Shown here: positions 23,434 to 32,782 of the stretch, one piece after another | Layout: each line of letters opens with the position of its first letter | Numbering within the stretch: position 1 is the first letter of the stretch | Assembly (NCBI GenBank): GCA_004556455.1 | Contig: SFGY01000003.1 | Span: 1-64,000, forward strand | Source of the DNA: Clostridiales bacterium | GTDB taxonomy: Bacteria > Bacillota > Clostridia > Saccharofermentanales > DTU023 | Reading direction: 5' to 3' | Length of the DNA: 64,000 nt | Made by a program: the position numbers and the translations under genes | The notes under the pieces: model-generated | What the model saw: only the letters and a program-made list of their open reading frames with translations | The model's database searches: none | Told to the model about the DNA's origin: nothing

Positions 23434-25725
23434 ATGTCGAGAGTTATGTCACTTACCCCCAGAAGTATTGTCAAAAGAGATGGATCGTTGATGCCTTTTG
23501 ACGCCTTCAAAATCAGGCAGGCCGTTGTGCTTGCCAATCGGACCATTCCGAGTGAAACGCTCACGTCGGAAGAGCTGGATGAAATCTGCGTCAATGTGGT
23601 GAAACGGCTTGATCCAGAAAAAAATCCGGGCGTTGAAGAAGTTCAGGATCTGGTGGAAGAAGAGCTGATGCGCTTCGGCGTTCATCAAACAGCCAAAGCC
23701 TATATGCTCTACCGTGCCGATCATGCCCGCCGCCGCTCTTACGCCGGGGCATTAATGCAGACCTACAAGCAGCTGACCTTTACGGACGCAAAAGGCAGCG
23801 ATCTGAAACGTGAAAATGCGAATATTGACGGGAATACCGCCATGGGAACCATGCTGAAATACGGCTCTGAAGGCTCCAAGGCTTTCATTGACGCCTTTGT
23901 TCTGCCGGACGATATCCGGAGCGCGCATGAGGACGGGTTGATCCACATTCACGATAAAGATTTTTACATGCTGACGGCCACCTGCTGCCAGATTGACCTG
24001 CAGAAACTTTTCCAAAAAGGCTTCTCCACGGGACATGGACATCTGCGCCCGCCCCAAAGTATTCAGAGTTATGCCGCACTTGCCTGTATCGCCATTCAGG
24101 CCAATCAGAATGAGATGCACGGCGGCCAGTCGATTCCGGATTTTGATTTTGCCATGGCTCCAGGCGTCGATAAAACATGCCGTAAACACATGGCAGATGT
24201 TCTTCATTCTTACGAAGCTTATGCCGATGGCAAGCTCGATGAGTTCATGAGCGAGGAAGAGAAAGCAGCGCTGCTGGCCTGTGATTTCGCCGAAGTAAAT
24301 CGACGTCTCGCGGAGAAAGATAAATTCTCCAAGCTGCTTCGGATCGTGAGTGACAGAACCCGCCGGGACACCTACCAGGCGATGCAGGCTTTAATTCATA
24401 ACCTTAACACGATGAATTCCCGTGCCGGTGCTCAGGTGCCTTTCAGCTCACTGAATTACGGGACAGATGCCTCACCAGCAGGGCAGCTGGTGATAGAGGA
24501 GCTGTTAAAGGCTACCGCTGATGGTCTTGGCCGTCACGAAACAGCGATTTTCCCCGTTCAGATTTTCAAAGTTAAAGATGGCGTGAACAGTCATGCCGGT
24601 GACCCCAATTATTTTCTTTTTAAAAAGGCCATAGCTGTCTCTGCCAAACGGCTTTTCCCCAATTTCAGTTTTCTGGACGCACCCTTTAATAAGCAGTACT
24701 ACCGGGAAGGCCAGCCCAATACGGAAGTGGCCTACATGGGTTGTCGCACGCGCGTGATGGGCAATATCTATGACCCGCAGAAAGAAGTGACCAAGGGCAG
24801 GGGGAACCTGAGTTTTACCTCAATCAATCTGCCTCGTCTGGGCATTGAGGCACGTGGCTCAGAAGAAAAATTCTTTCAACTTCTCGATGAGACCATGAAC
24901 CTTGTTTTCCGTCAGCTCCGCCATCGCTTTGAGATTCAGAAGCGCATGAAAGTCCGTAATTTCCCCTTCCTCATGGGAGAGGGACTGTGGCTCGAAGCCG
25001 ATCAATTAAAGCCGGACGATGATCTGGAGCGCGTCTGGCGTCACGGCACATTGAGCGTCGGCTTTATCGGCCTCGCTGAATGCCTTGTGGCGCTGCTCGG
25101 AAAGCACCATGGCGAAAGTCCGGAAAGTCAGGAACTCGGTCTTAAAATTATTACTCATATGCGTGCTCGCTGCGATGCCAAAAGCCGTGAGGAAATTCTC
25201 AATTACACGCTGCTGGGCACACCGGCGGAGGGGTTGTCGGGACGTTTCGTAAGAATGGATCGGGCACGTTATGGCCTCATGCCGGGAATCACGAATCACG
25301 ACTTTTACACGAATTCCTTCCACGTCCCCGTGTATTACCCCATCTCCGCCGCCGCGAAGATTGAAACGGAGGCGCCCTATCACGCCCTGACCAATGCCGG
25401 TCATATCACCTATGTTGAACTTGACGGTGATCCCCAGAATAATCTCGAGGCTTTTGAAAAACTCATTCTCTATATGAAAGAAAAAGGGGTCGGCTACGGC
25501 TCGGTCAATCATCCCGTCGATCGTGATCCAGTCTGCGGTTATACCGGCATCATCAATGACATCTGTCCAGGCTGTGGACGGAAGGAGACTGACGGCGGTC
25601 CTGCCTTTCAGAGGATCCGACGCATTACAGGCTACCTTGTCGGCACACTCGACCGTTTTAATGACGCCAAGCGGGCCGAAGTAGCCGAACGTGTCAAACA
25701 CAGCCTGAAGCCCGAACATGAATGA
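23434..25725 (+). CDS. nrdD: Anaerobic (class III) ribonucleoside-triphosphate reductase
   Basis: 763 residues. Makes dNTPs without oxygen or B12 using a glycyl radical. An ATP-cone (about residues 8-95, VVKRLDPEKNPGVEEVQDLVEEELMRFG) gives allosteric control. The thiyl-radical cysteine is in AYMGCRTRVMGN; the zinc site is formed by CGYTGIINDICPGCG. The glycyl-radical site is RRITGYLVG with Gly733, 30 residues from the C-terminus. It is preceded by the NrdR-like box, cobalamin riboswitch and hairpin, and followed by nrdG with an eight-base overlap. In this genome it coexists with the B12-dependent NrdJ. Confidence 0.95.
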   Translation: MSRVMSLTPRSIVKRDGSLMPFDAFKIRQAVVLANRTIPSETLTSEELDEICVNVVKRLDPEKNPGVEEVQDLVEEELMRFGVHQTAKAYMLYRADHARRRSYAGALMQTYKQLTFTDAKGSDLKRENANIDGNTAMGTMLKYGSEGSKAFIDAFVLPDDIRSAHEDGLIHIHDKDFYMLTATCCQIDLQKLFQKGFSTGHGHLRPPQSIQSYAALACIAIQANQNEMHGGQSIPDFDFAMAPGVDKTCRKHMADVLHSYEAYADGKLDEFMSEEEKAALLACDFAEVNRRLAEKDKFSKLLRIVSDRTRRDTYQAMQALIHNLNTMNSRAGAQVPFSSLNYGTDASPAGQLVIEELLKATADGLGRHETAIFPVQIFKVKDGVNSHAGDPNYFLFKKAIAVSAKRLFPNFSFLDAPFNKQYYREGQPNTEVAYMGCRTRVMGNIYDPQKEVTKGRGNLSFTSINLPRLGIEARGSEEKFFQLLDETMNLVFRQLRHRFEIQKRMKVRNFPFLMGEGLWLEADQLKPDDDLERVWRHGTLSVGFIGLAECLVALLGKHHGESPESQELGLKIITHMRARCDAKSREEILNYTLLGTPAEGLSGRFVRMDRARYGLMPGITNHDFYTNSFHVPVYYPISAAAKIETEAPYHALTNAGHITYVELDGDPQNNLEAFEKLILYMKEKGVGYGSVNHPVDRDPVCGYTGIINDICPGCGRKETDGGPAFQRIRRITGYLVGTLDRFNDAKRAEVAERVKHSLKPEHE

Positions 25726-26239
25726 ACCTGTACCCTCCCTGCGCCTCGCTTCCTGGATCCAGGATTCTCTGGTCGACGGCCCTGGACTTCGCTTTACCGT
25801 CTTTGCCCAGGGCTGTCCCCATCGCTGTCCCGGCTGTCATAATCCCGAAACGCAGCTGCCGCTTGGCGGCGTGATTCTTCCGGTCACTGAGCTTTTCGCC
25901 ATTTACGAAAGAACGAAAATGCACCGCGGCGTCACGCTTTCCGGTGGCGAGCCCTTCTTTCAGGCCGCCGCCATGGCTGATTTCGCCGAGCTTGTCCACG
26001 CGCGGGGAGATGATGTCATTACATATACGGGTTATGTTTACGAAAAGCTGCTCCTGATGGCTGAAAGTGATTCCGACATCTCGCGCCTGCTCAAAGCCAG
26101 CGATTTATTGATCGACGGACCCTTTATTCTCGCCAGACGGAGCCTTTCTCTTCCCTTTCGCGGGAGTTCCAACCAGCGTATCCTGCCTCTGAGCGAGGCC
26201 GGTGACGCACTGGCGGCAGAAATCCCGCAGGCCAGGTGA
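25718..26239 (+). CDS. nrdG: Class III ribonucleotide reductase activating protein
   Basis: 173-residue radical-SAM activase that installs the glycyl radical on NrdD. The cluster motif is CPHRCPGCHNPET (CX3CX2C); VTLSGGEPFFQ is the SAM-binding GGE region; DLLIDGPFI and SNQRIL are NrdG hallmarks. The start overlaps the nrdD end (ATGAATGA). Confidence 0.95.
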   Translation: MNEPVPSLRLASWIQDSLVDGPGLRFTVFAQGCPHRCPGCHNPETQLPLGGVILPVTELFAIYERTKMHRGVTLSGGEPFFQAAAMADFAELVHARGDDVITYTGYVYEKLLLMAESDSDISRLLKASDLLIDGPFILARRSLSLPFRGSSNQRILPLSEAGDALAAEIPQAR

Positions 26240-26321
26240 AAACACCAGGGCCAGGATGAGACCGGGTGAGGCCAGGAGAAGCTTTTTTCAGTCGTTCAAC
26301 ACTGTGGTTAAGCTCAACACT

Positions 26322-26353
26322 GCCGGAAAATTCTGTATTCTCCGGCAAAATTT
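26322..26353 (+). terminator. Intrinsic terminator after nrdG
   Basis: GCCGGA/TCCGGC stem with inner AAT/ATT pairing, followed by AAAATTTTTGT. Confidence 0.6.
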
Positions 26354-26441
26354 TTGTCCAGGTCAGTCATTTCATCACGGCTTACTTTAATAAAATTCTT
26401 TTTCCTGCTACATTTTCATCAGGAAGAAGGGTAAATGCGCT

Positions 26442-27179
26442 ATGGAAGTTTACGAGCCACGCCCCCGGGAACTGGCCCTGGAGTATCTTGAAGCTTATAT
26501 ATTGGAGCATCATGTGTCGACCCATGATGCACTTCCGCCTGAGCGGGAACTTTGTCAAAAGTGGCAGATCAGCCGCTCAACTCTGCGCAGTGCCATTTCC
26601 CACATGATCGCCTCCGGGAAGCTTTATGCCATACAGGGCAGTGGCACCTATGTCAGCCCGCGAGTCCGAAGAAACCTCCAGGATCTTGAGAGTTTCACTT
26701 CCTTTGCCCACAGACAGGGCATGAAGGCCAGTTCCCGCCTGCTTTCTTTTTCCTGTATAGCCGCCGATGAGGGTCTTGCCCGGGAATTTGGGGACGAAGC
26801 CGGCCTGCTGCTTTATCAGATCGTACGCCTTCGCTGCATCAATGATCTTCCACTTCTCATCGAAAGCTCCTATATTCCGAAAAGCCTGGCGCCCCATCTT
26901 GAAGCCCACGATATCGTCAGCGCCTCTCTTTTCGATATCCTGGAAAAAAATTATGGACTTAAGCCCAGCCATGGTTGGGAAAAGGTCAGCGCCACAAGCG
27001 CTTCCGCGGAAGAAGCCCATTACCTTGAAATCCCTGAAAACTCAACCGTTTTCTGGCTGATCAGCAAAACCAGCAGCCCTGATGGAGCTTTATTTGAATA
27101 CTGCCGCACGGTGGGTCGAAGTGACCGCCTTGAATTTTGCAGCACCCTGCGTTGGAGGAAGAGAAATGAACCCTCATGA
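26442..27179 (+). CDS. GntR/HutC-family regulator with UTRA ligand domain (first)
   Basis: 245 residues: winged HTH at about 8-75 (LPPERELCQKWQISRSTLRSAISHMIASGKLYAIQGSGTYV) then a UTRA domain (LLLYQIVRLRCINDLPLLIESSYIPKSLAPHL, ...GALFEYCRTVGRSDRLEF). UTRA regulators sense sugar phosphates or amines and usually act as repressors of nearby genes. Here it and a second UTRA regulator precede the ABC importer and Frl-like enzymes; one of them may be the counterpart of E. coli FrlR. Confidence 0.9.
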   Translation: MEVYEPRPRELALEYLEAYILEHHVSTHDALPPERELCQKWQISRSTLRSAISHMIASGKLYAIQGSGTYVSPRVRRNLQDLESFTSFAHRQGMKASSRLLSFSCIAADEGLAREFGDEAGLLLYQIVRLRCINDLPLLIESSYIPKSLAPHLEAHDIVSASLFDILEKNYGLKPSHGWEKVSATSASAEEAHYLEIPENSTVFWLISKTSSPDGALFEYCRTVGRSDRLEFCSTLRWRKRNEPS

Positions 27180-27324
27180 AACCACACACTCTTTCCTGCA
27201 TGAAGACGGGCGCCTGAGCCGGAAAATGGCGGCATGGGCTCTTTTTCCAGTGACCGTGATGACTGCCAAAACGATGGCGCCTTTTTTTGATCTGAAAGCG
27301 GCGCTCCCGGGAGGCAGATCATGA
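27166..27324 (+). CDS. Possible 52-residue small ORF between two regulators
   Basis: ATG at 27166 behind a strong GGAGGAAGAGAA site. The frame overlaps the first regulator by 14 bases and ends in the ATGA shared with the second regulator start. The product (MNPHETTHSFLHED... with one moderately hydrophobic stretch AAWALFPVTVM) is not recognised. The placement is what one expects of a real small cistron or of a coupling device for the second regulator. Confidence 0.35.
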   Translation: MNPHETTHSFLHEDGRLSRKMAAWALFPVTVMTAKTMAPFFDLKAALPGGRS

Positions 27325-28058
27325 GCACAAAAACAAGAGATCGCTCTCCCTTATATGTTCAGCTGCGTGAACTTATTCGCAGCCAGATCGAAAGCGGGCA
27401 ATTTGCCCCCGGAACCAGCCTGCCGTCAGAAAATGCCCTGGCTCAGACCTATGGCCTGAATCGTTCTGCCGTCCACAGTGCTCTTCAAGCTCTTGAGTAT
27501 GAAGGTTTACTGCAAAGCATCCAGGGCAAGGGTTCCTTTGTGCTCGGCCCGAAACTCACGCGGGATATGGAAACGCTCGGCGGCTTCCGTCAGACCATGC
27601 TCGATCGGGACCAGAACCCTTCGACCAAAGTCCTGCATAAAGTCCTGCGCAAAGCAGGTCCCCTCTACAGCCGGCTGCTGGAAATACCGCCGACCGCTCC
27701 TGTCTGGTATGTGAAGCGAATTTGCTATGCCGGGTCTGCTGCGCTCGCTCTGGAGGAAATTTTTATCCCGGAGGATTTGCTGCCTGATTTCGACTCTGCC
27801 GATATCAGTCTTTTCTCTATCATGGATATCTATCACTGGAATGCAATTTATCCCCTTCTTGGGCAGCAAACTCTCTCTATTGCCTTTCTCGATCCCTCGC
27901 AGTCGAAACTCATAGGGCTGGAAGGCAAACAGGCTGTACTGGAGTTTTCCGGGACCATGCGCACCAAAGAGGGCCGTATCGTCGAATTTTCACGAAGCTA
28001 CACCCGTCAGGATAAGGCTGAATTTACGGTGCATTACCGCGACCTGGAGGAGAATTGA
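27321..28058 (+). CDS. GntR/HutC-family regulator with UTRA ligand domain (second)
   Basis: 245 residues: HTH (SPLYVQLRELIRSQIESGQFAPGTSLPSENALAQTYGLNRSAVHSALQALEYEGLLQSIQGKGSFV) plus UTRA (VWYVKRICYAGSAALALEEIFIPEDLLPDF...AVLEFSGTMRTKEGRIVEFSRSYTRQDKAEFTVHYR). It is the nearest regulator to the ABC operon and has a standard domain order. It resembles the first regulator in size and layout but is clearly divergent in sequence, so it is an old duplicate or an independent family member. Confidence 0.9.
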   Translation: MSTKTRDRSPLYVQLRELIRSQIESGQFAPGTSLPSENALAQTYGLNRSAVHSALQALEYEGLLQSIQGKGSFVLGPKLTRDMETLGGFRQTMLDRDQNPSTKVLHKVLRKAGPLYSRLLEIPPTAPVWYVKRICYAGSAALALEEIFIPEDLLPDFDSADISLFSIMDIYHWNAIYPLLGQQTLSIAFLDPSQSKLIGLEGKQAVLEFSGTMRTKEGRIVEFSRSYTRQDKAEFTVHYRDLEEN

Positions 28059-28398
28059 GGTCTATTCCGCTGTCTCCGGAGGTAAAATATTGCGGCGCTC
28101 CAGCTGTCTATCCGCAAGTTCTTTGCGAGCGCTTACCCATACCTCGTGCTGCTCCAGCAGAATGGTGAGCTCTTCAGCCCTTTTTCAATTTTCACCTGCG
28201 TTGAAAAAGAGAGAAAAGCAAGAATCCTTTCACTCTCTGCCCTGCCTCCGCTCGTAAAAAAAGCACAATTCTTACTCTTTCTTCTAAAATTTTTGTGCAA
28301 AAATGTGATTTCTCTCTTGAAAATGGTATGAAATCAGTATAGATTTGTTGTTGCAAGATATTTTTTGCTCTTAGAAGAGAATACGAGGTAGGAAGAGT
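28059..28398. other. Intergenic region before the ABC operon
   Basis: 340 bases without a convincing gene. On the minus strand 28065-28165 reads ELTILLEQHEVWVSARKELADR... with no start codon, possibly a gene remnant. Near the 3' end a CTCTT-AG-AAGAG palindrome (28368-28379) precedes the RBS of the ATPase gene and could be a regulator site. Confidence 0.4.
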
Positions 28399-29493
28399 AT
28401 GGCCAATTCGATCGTTTCACTCCGGCATGTTGACAAGTGGTTTGGTCAAAACCACGTTGTCAAAGATCTCAATCTGGAAATTGAAGCCGGAGAGTTTCTT
28501 ACCCTTCTGGGTCCCTCCGGTTGCGGGAAAACAACCACGCTGCGGATGATTGCAGGTTTTGAAAAGGCCAGCGGCGGCAGCATTCTTGTACAGGGTGAGC
28601 CGATCGAGGATAAAGAACCTTACCAGAGGGATGTGAATACGGTCTTTCAGAATTACTCCCTCTTCCCTCATATGTCGGTTTATGACAATGTGGCCTATGG
28701 GCCTACGATTAAAAAAGTTCCCAAGGCCAAAATCAAAGAAGAAGTCACAGAAATGCTGCGCCTCGTCCAAATGTCCGGTTACGAAAGAAGAAAACCGGAC
28801 ATGCTTTCGGGTGGGCAAAAGCAGCGTGTTGCCATAGCCCGGGCACTGATCAACCATCCCCGGGTCCTTTTGCTGGACGAACCTCTGGGAGCCCTTGATC
28901 TGAAGCTCAGAAAACAGATGCAGATCGAACTCAAGCGTCTGCAGAAGAAGCTCAAAATTACCTTTGTCTATGTGACGCATGACCAGGAAGAAGCCATGAC
29001 CATGTCGGATCGGATTGCGGTCATGCGGGCAGGCAAGATTCTCCAGCTGGGCTCTCCTAAAGAGATATATGAACGCCCGAACTGCCGTTTTGTCGCGGAT
29101 TTTATTGGTGAATCCAATATCTTCCACGGTAAAGTCGAAGCCGTCCGCGATAAACTGCTGGACATTGCAACTGAGAACGGAAAACTTCTGAGTTCTGGCG
29201 AGGGTTTCCTCGAAGGAGAGGACATTTTTGTTTCGCTTCGTCCGGAATACCTGAGCTTATCCAAAACAGCTCTTCCCGGCTTTGACCTCCGGGGCAGGGT
29301 GAAAGACTTTGTCTATACCGGCTCCGTGACGAAAACCAGCATTGAGATGGCAGACGGCAGCGAAGTGAAAATGAGCCGTGTGGAAGATAACTCAGAGTTC
29401 AAAGAAGGGGATACGGTCTATTTGTCCTGGGATCCTCCTCATTCTGTGCCCATCCATTCCAGCGGAGAGGGGGAAGAAGAGCATGAAGCGTGA
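28399..29493 (+). CDS. ABC importer ATPase, PotA-like
   Basis: 364 residues. Walker A LLGPSGCGKTTTLRM, signature LSGGQKQRVAIARAL, Walker B VLLLDEPLGALD, and a C-terminal TOBE domain (IFVSLRPEYLSL...GRVKDFVYTGSVTKTSIEM). It is most like spermidine/putrescine importers. The following FrlB- and FrlD-like genes suggest that this copy imports a glycated amine such as fructoselysine rather than a free polyamine; that is inference. Confidence 0.9.
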   Translation: MANSIVSLRHVDKWFGQNHVVKDLNLEIEAGEFLTLLGPSGCGKTTTLRMIAGFEKASGGSILVQGEPIEDKEPYQRDVNTVFQNYSLFPHMSVYDNVAYGPTIKKVPKAKIKEEVTEMLRLVQMSGYERRKPDMLSGGQKQRVAIARALINHPRVLLLDEPLGALDLKLRKQMQIELKRLQKKLKITFVYVTHDQEEAMTMSDRIAVMRAGKILQLGSPKEIYERPNCRFVADFIGESNIFHGKVEAVRDKLLDIATENGKLLSSGEGFLEGEDIFVSLRPEYLSLSKTALPGFDLRGRVKDFVYTGSVTKTSIEMADGSEVKMSRVEDNSEFKEGDTVYLSWDPPHSVPIHSSGEGEEEHEA

Positions 29494-30373
29494 AGCTGCG
29501 ACAACAAATGGCCTGCGACGAAAAACCCATCAGCGCCTGCCCCTTCTGGCTCAGGCTGGCCCTGTTTCGCTCTGGATGATTCTTTTCGTCACGCTCCCAC
29601 TGCTATTTATTATCGCCATCAGCCTGATGAGCCGCGGCGCTTTCGGCGGTGTCGATTACCGTTTTTCACTGAAAAGCTACGCGACGCTTTTCGATATGAT
29701 CTATTTCAAGGTCATCATGAAAAGTCTGAACATCGCTGTTCTGACGACGGTTTCCTGCCTGATTCTGGGCTATCCCTTTGCCTACTATATTGCCCGCAAA
29801 CCCGCTGATACAGCCTCCCGCCTGATCATGCTGATTATGATTCCCTTCTGGACCAACTCCCTGATGCGCCTTAACGCCTGGATGCTGATGTTCCAGATGA
29901 ACGGCCCGGTCAACAATTTGCTCATTCGCCTGCATGTCTTCAGCAATCCTGTCAAATTCATCTACACCGACTGGCTGGTTTTTCTCGGTCTGGTCACCAA
30001 CTTTCTTCCCTTCGCCGTCCTGCCCATGTATTCCAGCATTGAAAAGCTGCAGGACTCTCTGCTTGAAGCTTCTGCCGATCTGGGCGCCCCGCCTGTAAAA
30101 ACTTTTTTCAAAGTGACTCTGCCCCTGACCTTCCCAGGTATCTTTTCCGCCATCATTCTTACCTTTATCCCTGCGCTCGGCACCTATACGGTCACGGATA
30201 TGCTCGGCGGAGGTAAGGTGCTCTATATCGGCAACATCATCAAAAATCAATTCGGCGTCATCCGCAACTGGCCGCTCGGCTCAGCTCTCAGCGTTCTGCT
30301 CCTGCTGATTACCGCTCTGCTGATTTTCCTCTACACAAGAATCGCCAGGGTCGAAGATCTGGAGGTCCTCTGA
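29483..30373 (+). CDS. ABC importer permease, PotB-like
   Basis: About 296 residues, six membrane helices, with the EAA-type loop LEASADLGAPPVKTFFKVTLPLTFPGI that contacts the ATPase. The start (MKREAATTNG) overlaps the ATPase gene by 11 bases and follows GGGGGAAGAAG; the longer frame upstream is out-of-frame overlap with the ATPase gene. Confidence 0.9.
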   Translation: MKREAATTNGLRRKTHQRLPLLAQAGPVSLWMILFVTLPLLFIIAISLMSRGAFGGVDYRFSLKSYATLFDMIYFKVIMKSLNIAVLTTVSCLILGYPFAYYIARKPADTASRLIMLIMIPFWTNSLMRLNAWMLMFQMNGPVNNLLIRLHVFSNPVKFIYTDWLVFLGLVTNFLPFAVLPMYSSIEKLQDSLLEASADLGAPPVKTFFKVTLPLTFPGIFSAIILTFIPALGTYTVTDMLGGGKVLYIGNIIKNQFGVIRNWPLGSALSVLLLLITALLIFLYTRIARVEDLEVL

Positions 30374-30374
30374 G

Positions 30375-30476
30375 ATGTCTGTTCTGATGATCGCACGTCT
30401 GCTGGGAGATCCCTGCAGGAAAATGGTCGAAAAAGTGGCGAAAACCGAGCAAGAGGAGGGCGGTCAAGATGCCTGA
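30375..30476 (+). CDS. Possible 33-residue mini-ORF between permease genes
   Basis: It begins one base after the PotB-like stop (TGAGATG) behind GGAGGTCC, and its TGA lies inside the first codons of the next permease. The product MSVLMIARLLGDPCRK... is not recognised. It may serve only to carry ribosomes across the gap between the two permease cistrons. Confidence 0.25.
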   Translation: MSVLMIARLLGDPCRKMVEKVAKTEQEEGGQDA

Positions 30477-31344
30477 TAAGCAGAAGAAACACCAACACAG
30501 ACACATCCTTGGCGGGATTTATGCCGCTTTTATCTATAGTATTTTTTATCTGCCCGTGGCTGTCATGATTGTCTTTTCCTTCAACGACGCCCAGCGCAAT
30601 TATTACTGGAAAGGCTTTACCACAGATTGGTACGTCAGGCTTTTCAGCTTTAAAAATATGGATCTGTGGAATGCCCTGGTCTACTCGATCATCATCGCTC
30701 TGATCGTCACGGTGATCAGTGTAGTCATCGGCGTGTTGGGCGGTATTGGCCTCTATCGGTTTAATTTTGTGGCCAAAAAGTTTATCAACCTGATGATCTA
30801 CGTCCCCATCATCGTCCCGGAAATTGTTCTGGCTGTGGCCATGTTGATTATTTTTATCACGATTGGCCTGCAACTGGGTATGGGAACCATCATCATCGGT
30901 CACTGTACCTTCTGTATCCCCTACGCCGTGGTCACCATCAAAGGCCGTATCAGCGGCGATAATCAGTCGCTCGAAGAAGCCTCGATGGATCTTGGCGCCA
31001 ACCGCTTGCAGACTTTCTGGCGAGTCACTGTTCCCAGCATTATGCCGGGCATCGTGTCTTCGGCCTTTCTCTCCTTTACCCTCTCGATTGATGACGTCGT
31101 CATGTCCAACATGCTCGCCGGGGCCAGGCAGTCAACATTGCCGGTTCTGATTCTGTCCATGAACCGCACCGGCATCTCGCCGGATGTCAACGCTCTGACG
31201 ACAGTCATGATTCTTTTCATGGTGCTGGGCCTTCTGATCGTCAACTTTATCCAGAAAAAGAAACGCCAAAAAGATCTTCTCCTGCTGGAAGAGACCGAAA
31301 AAGAAATACTTGCCGCTTCCCAAAAGGCGGTAGCCATGGATTAA
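30469..31344 (+). CDS. ABC importer permease, PotC-like
   Basis: 291 residues, six helices, EAA loop LEEASMDLGANRLQTFWRVTVPSIMPGI. The start has GAGGAGGGCGG before it. The C-terminal tail is charged (QKKKRQKDLLLLEETEKEILAAS) and likely cytoplasmic. Confidence 0.9.
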   Translation: MPDKQKKHQHRHILGGIYAAFIYSIFYLPVAVMIVFSFNDAQRNYYWKGFTTDWYVRLFSFKNMDLWNALVYSIIIALIVTVISVVIGVLGGIGLYRFNFVAKKFINLMIYVPIIVPEIVLAVAMLIIFITIGLQLGMGTIIIGHCTFCIPYAVVTIKGRISGDNQSLEEASMDLGANRLQTFWRVTVPSIMPGIVSSAFLSFTLSIDDVVMSNMLAGARQSTLPVLILSMNRTGISPDVNALTTVMILFMVLGLLIVNFIQKKKRQKDLLLLEETEKEILAASQKAVAMD

Positions 31345-31552
31345 ATGCTCGTCCGGGCTTACCCTCCCGGGGGAAACTTATTCCGTAAAAGAGACGTCAT
31401 AAAACGCCAGAAAATCGCCTGCAAGCGGATCTTTTGCCGACATCATAAAAACATCTTTTGCCCCCCCGAAAAAAGTTCTGGGCAAATGATCAGGGTTTCA
31501 GGGACGCAGCTCACATGCATCCTGAAAAAATACACCTTTTGGAGGAAAGAAA

Positions 31553-32758
31553 ATGAAAAAAAGTTCGCTCATCCTGCTGATCCTTTCTCTCATGCTCAGC
31601 CTCTGTGCCTGTGCTCCTGCAGCCGGGGACAAAACTGAAAAAGAGAAAGAAACAACTGCGGAAGCCAAGGCCGACGAAAGCAAAGTCGAAGAGACGAAAG
31701 ATGAGGAGCCTAAAGCTGACGAGACAAAGGCCGAAGAATCCAAAGCCGAAGCAAGCGAAGCTGAGAAGGCCGAAGCTGAAACCCCAGCCGCTGAGGGCGG
31801 AGACCTGAACATTTTCATGTGGGGCGATTACATTTCCGAAGATCTGATCAAGACTTTCGAAAAAGAAAATAACTGCAAGATCAACCTCAGCTTCATGTCC
31901 GACAATGCGGACTCCATTACCAAGCTGACCGCCGGAGCCGGCAAAGACTATGACCTGATTATGACCTGCGACGCCTACATGGAATCGCTCATTAAAGGAA
32001 ATTATCTGGAAAAACTGGATGCCGACAAAATTCCGAACGCCGTCAACAACATGAATCCCGCTTACTGGACGGGTGAAAACCGTGATTACTGCGTGCCCTA
32101 TCTCATGAACTACATTTATGTGGTCTATGATACCGAAAGATGCCCGATCGAAATCACCTGCTACAACGATCTGATTAAACCCGAAATGGCCGGCCAGATC
32201 GGCTCCATCGATGGCGCCCGCAACCTCTTCCCCATCGCTCTCGTCGCCCTGGGCTACGACCCGAACTCCACAGAAGAGAAAGAAATTGCCGAGGCCTACG
32301 AATGGCTGCAGAAGTTTAACAAAAATGTCGTGGCGTATGGCTCCACTCAGGAAAACATTGTCAACGGCCTCATTTCCTGCATGCTGACCTTTGATGGCAA
32401 CGCCTCCTGGGCCATGAAGGAACTGAAAGACAAGAACACCCTGAAGATCGCTCCTTTCAAGAAGGATCCGGTCCAGCTGGGCTTTGACCTCTTTGTCATG
32501 CCCAAGGGCGCTGTCCATGCTGACCTCGCCTGCAAATTCCTGAACTATCTCAGCGATGCAGACGTCATGGCCAAGAACCTGGAGGAATTCCCTTATTCCT
32601 GCCCCAATGACAAAGCCGTGGAAAAGGCCAGTGAAGCTTACCGCAACGACCCGGCCTTTGACTTTGACTATAAAACCAACATCTTCTTCCAGAAGGATGT
32701 CGGTGACGCTCTGGCCATTTACGATGAATACTACCAGAAGCTGAAAGTCGGCGAATAA
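31553..32758 (+). CDS. ABC importer substrate-binding lipoprotein, PotD-like
   Basis: 401 residues. Signal peptide with lipobox LCAC (lipid on Cys18 or Cys20), then a long Glu/Lys/Ala-rich, probably disordered linker (about residues 25-82), then a type II binding fold (LNIFMWGDYISEDLIKTFEKENNCKINL; YDLIMTCDAYMESLIKGNYLEKLD) as in spermidine/putrescine binders. The 208-base gap upstream holds nothing clear beyond GGAGG before the start. The linker is longer than in most relatives and may hold the domain away from the cell wall. Confidence 0.9.
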   Translation: MKKSSLILLILSLMLSLCACAPAAGDKTEKEKETTAEAKADESKVEETKDEEPKADETKAEESKAEASEAEKAEAETPAAEGGDLNIFMWGDYISEDLIKTFEKENNCKINLSFMSDNADSITKLTAGAGKDYDLIMTCDAYMESLIKGNYLEKLDADKIPNAVNNMNPAYWTGENRDYCVPYLMNYIYVVYDTERCPIEITCYNDLIKPEMAGQIGSIDGARNLFPIALVALGYDPNSTEEKEIAEAYEWLQKFNKNVVAYGSTQENIVNGLISCMLTFDGNASWAMKELKDKNTLKIAPFKKDPVQLGFDLFVMPKGAVHADLACKFLNYLSDADVMAKNLEEFPYSCPNDKAVEKASEAYRNDPAFDFDYKTNIFFQKDVGDALAIYDEYYQKLKVGE

Positions 32759-32782
32759 AACATTCTGTTTTTAGCTTTTATG

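Noticed and set aside
28059..28185. Minus-strand reading ELTILLEQHEVWVSARKELADR, faintly like the start of pentapeptide-repeat proteins
   Set aside because: No start codon, a stop just upstream, and only about 35 residues. Noted as a possible remnant but not called.
31345..31552. Open frame in the gap before the binding-protein gene
   Set aside because: It runs into the signal-peptide region out of frame and lacks an RBS; the gap looks non-coding.
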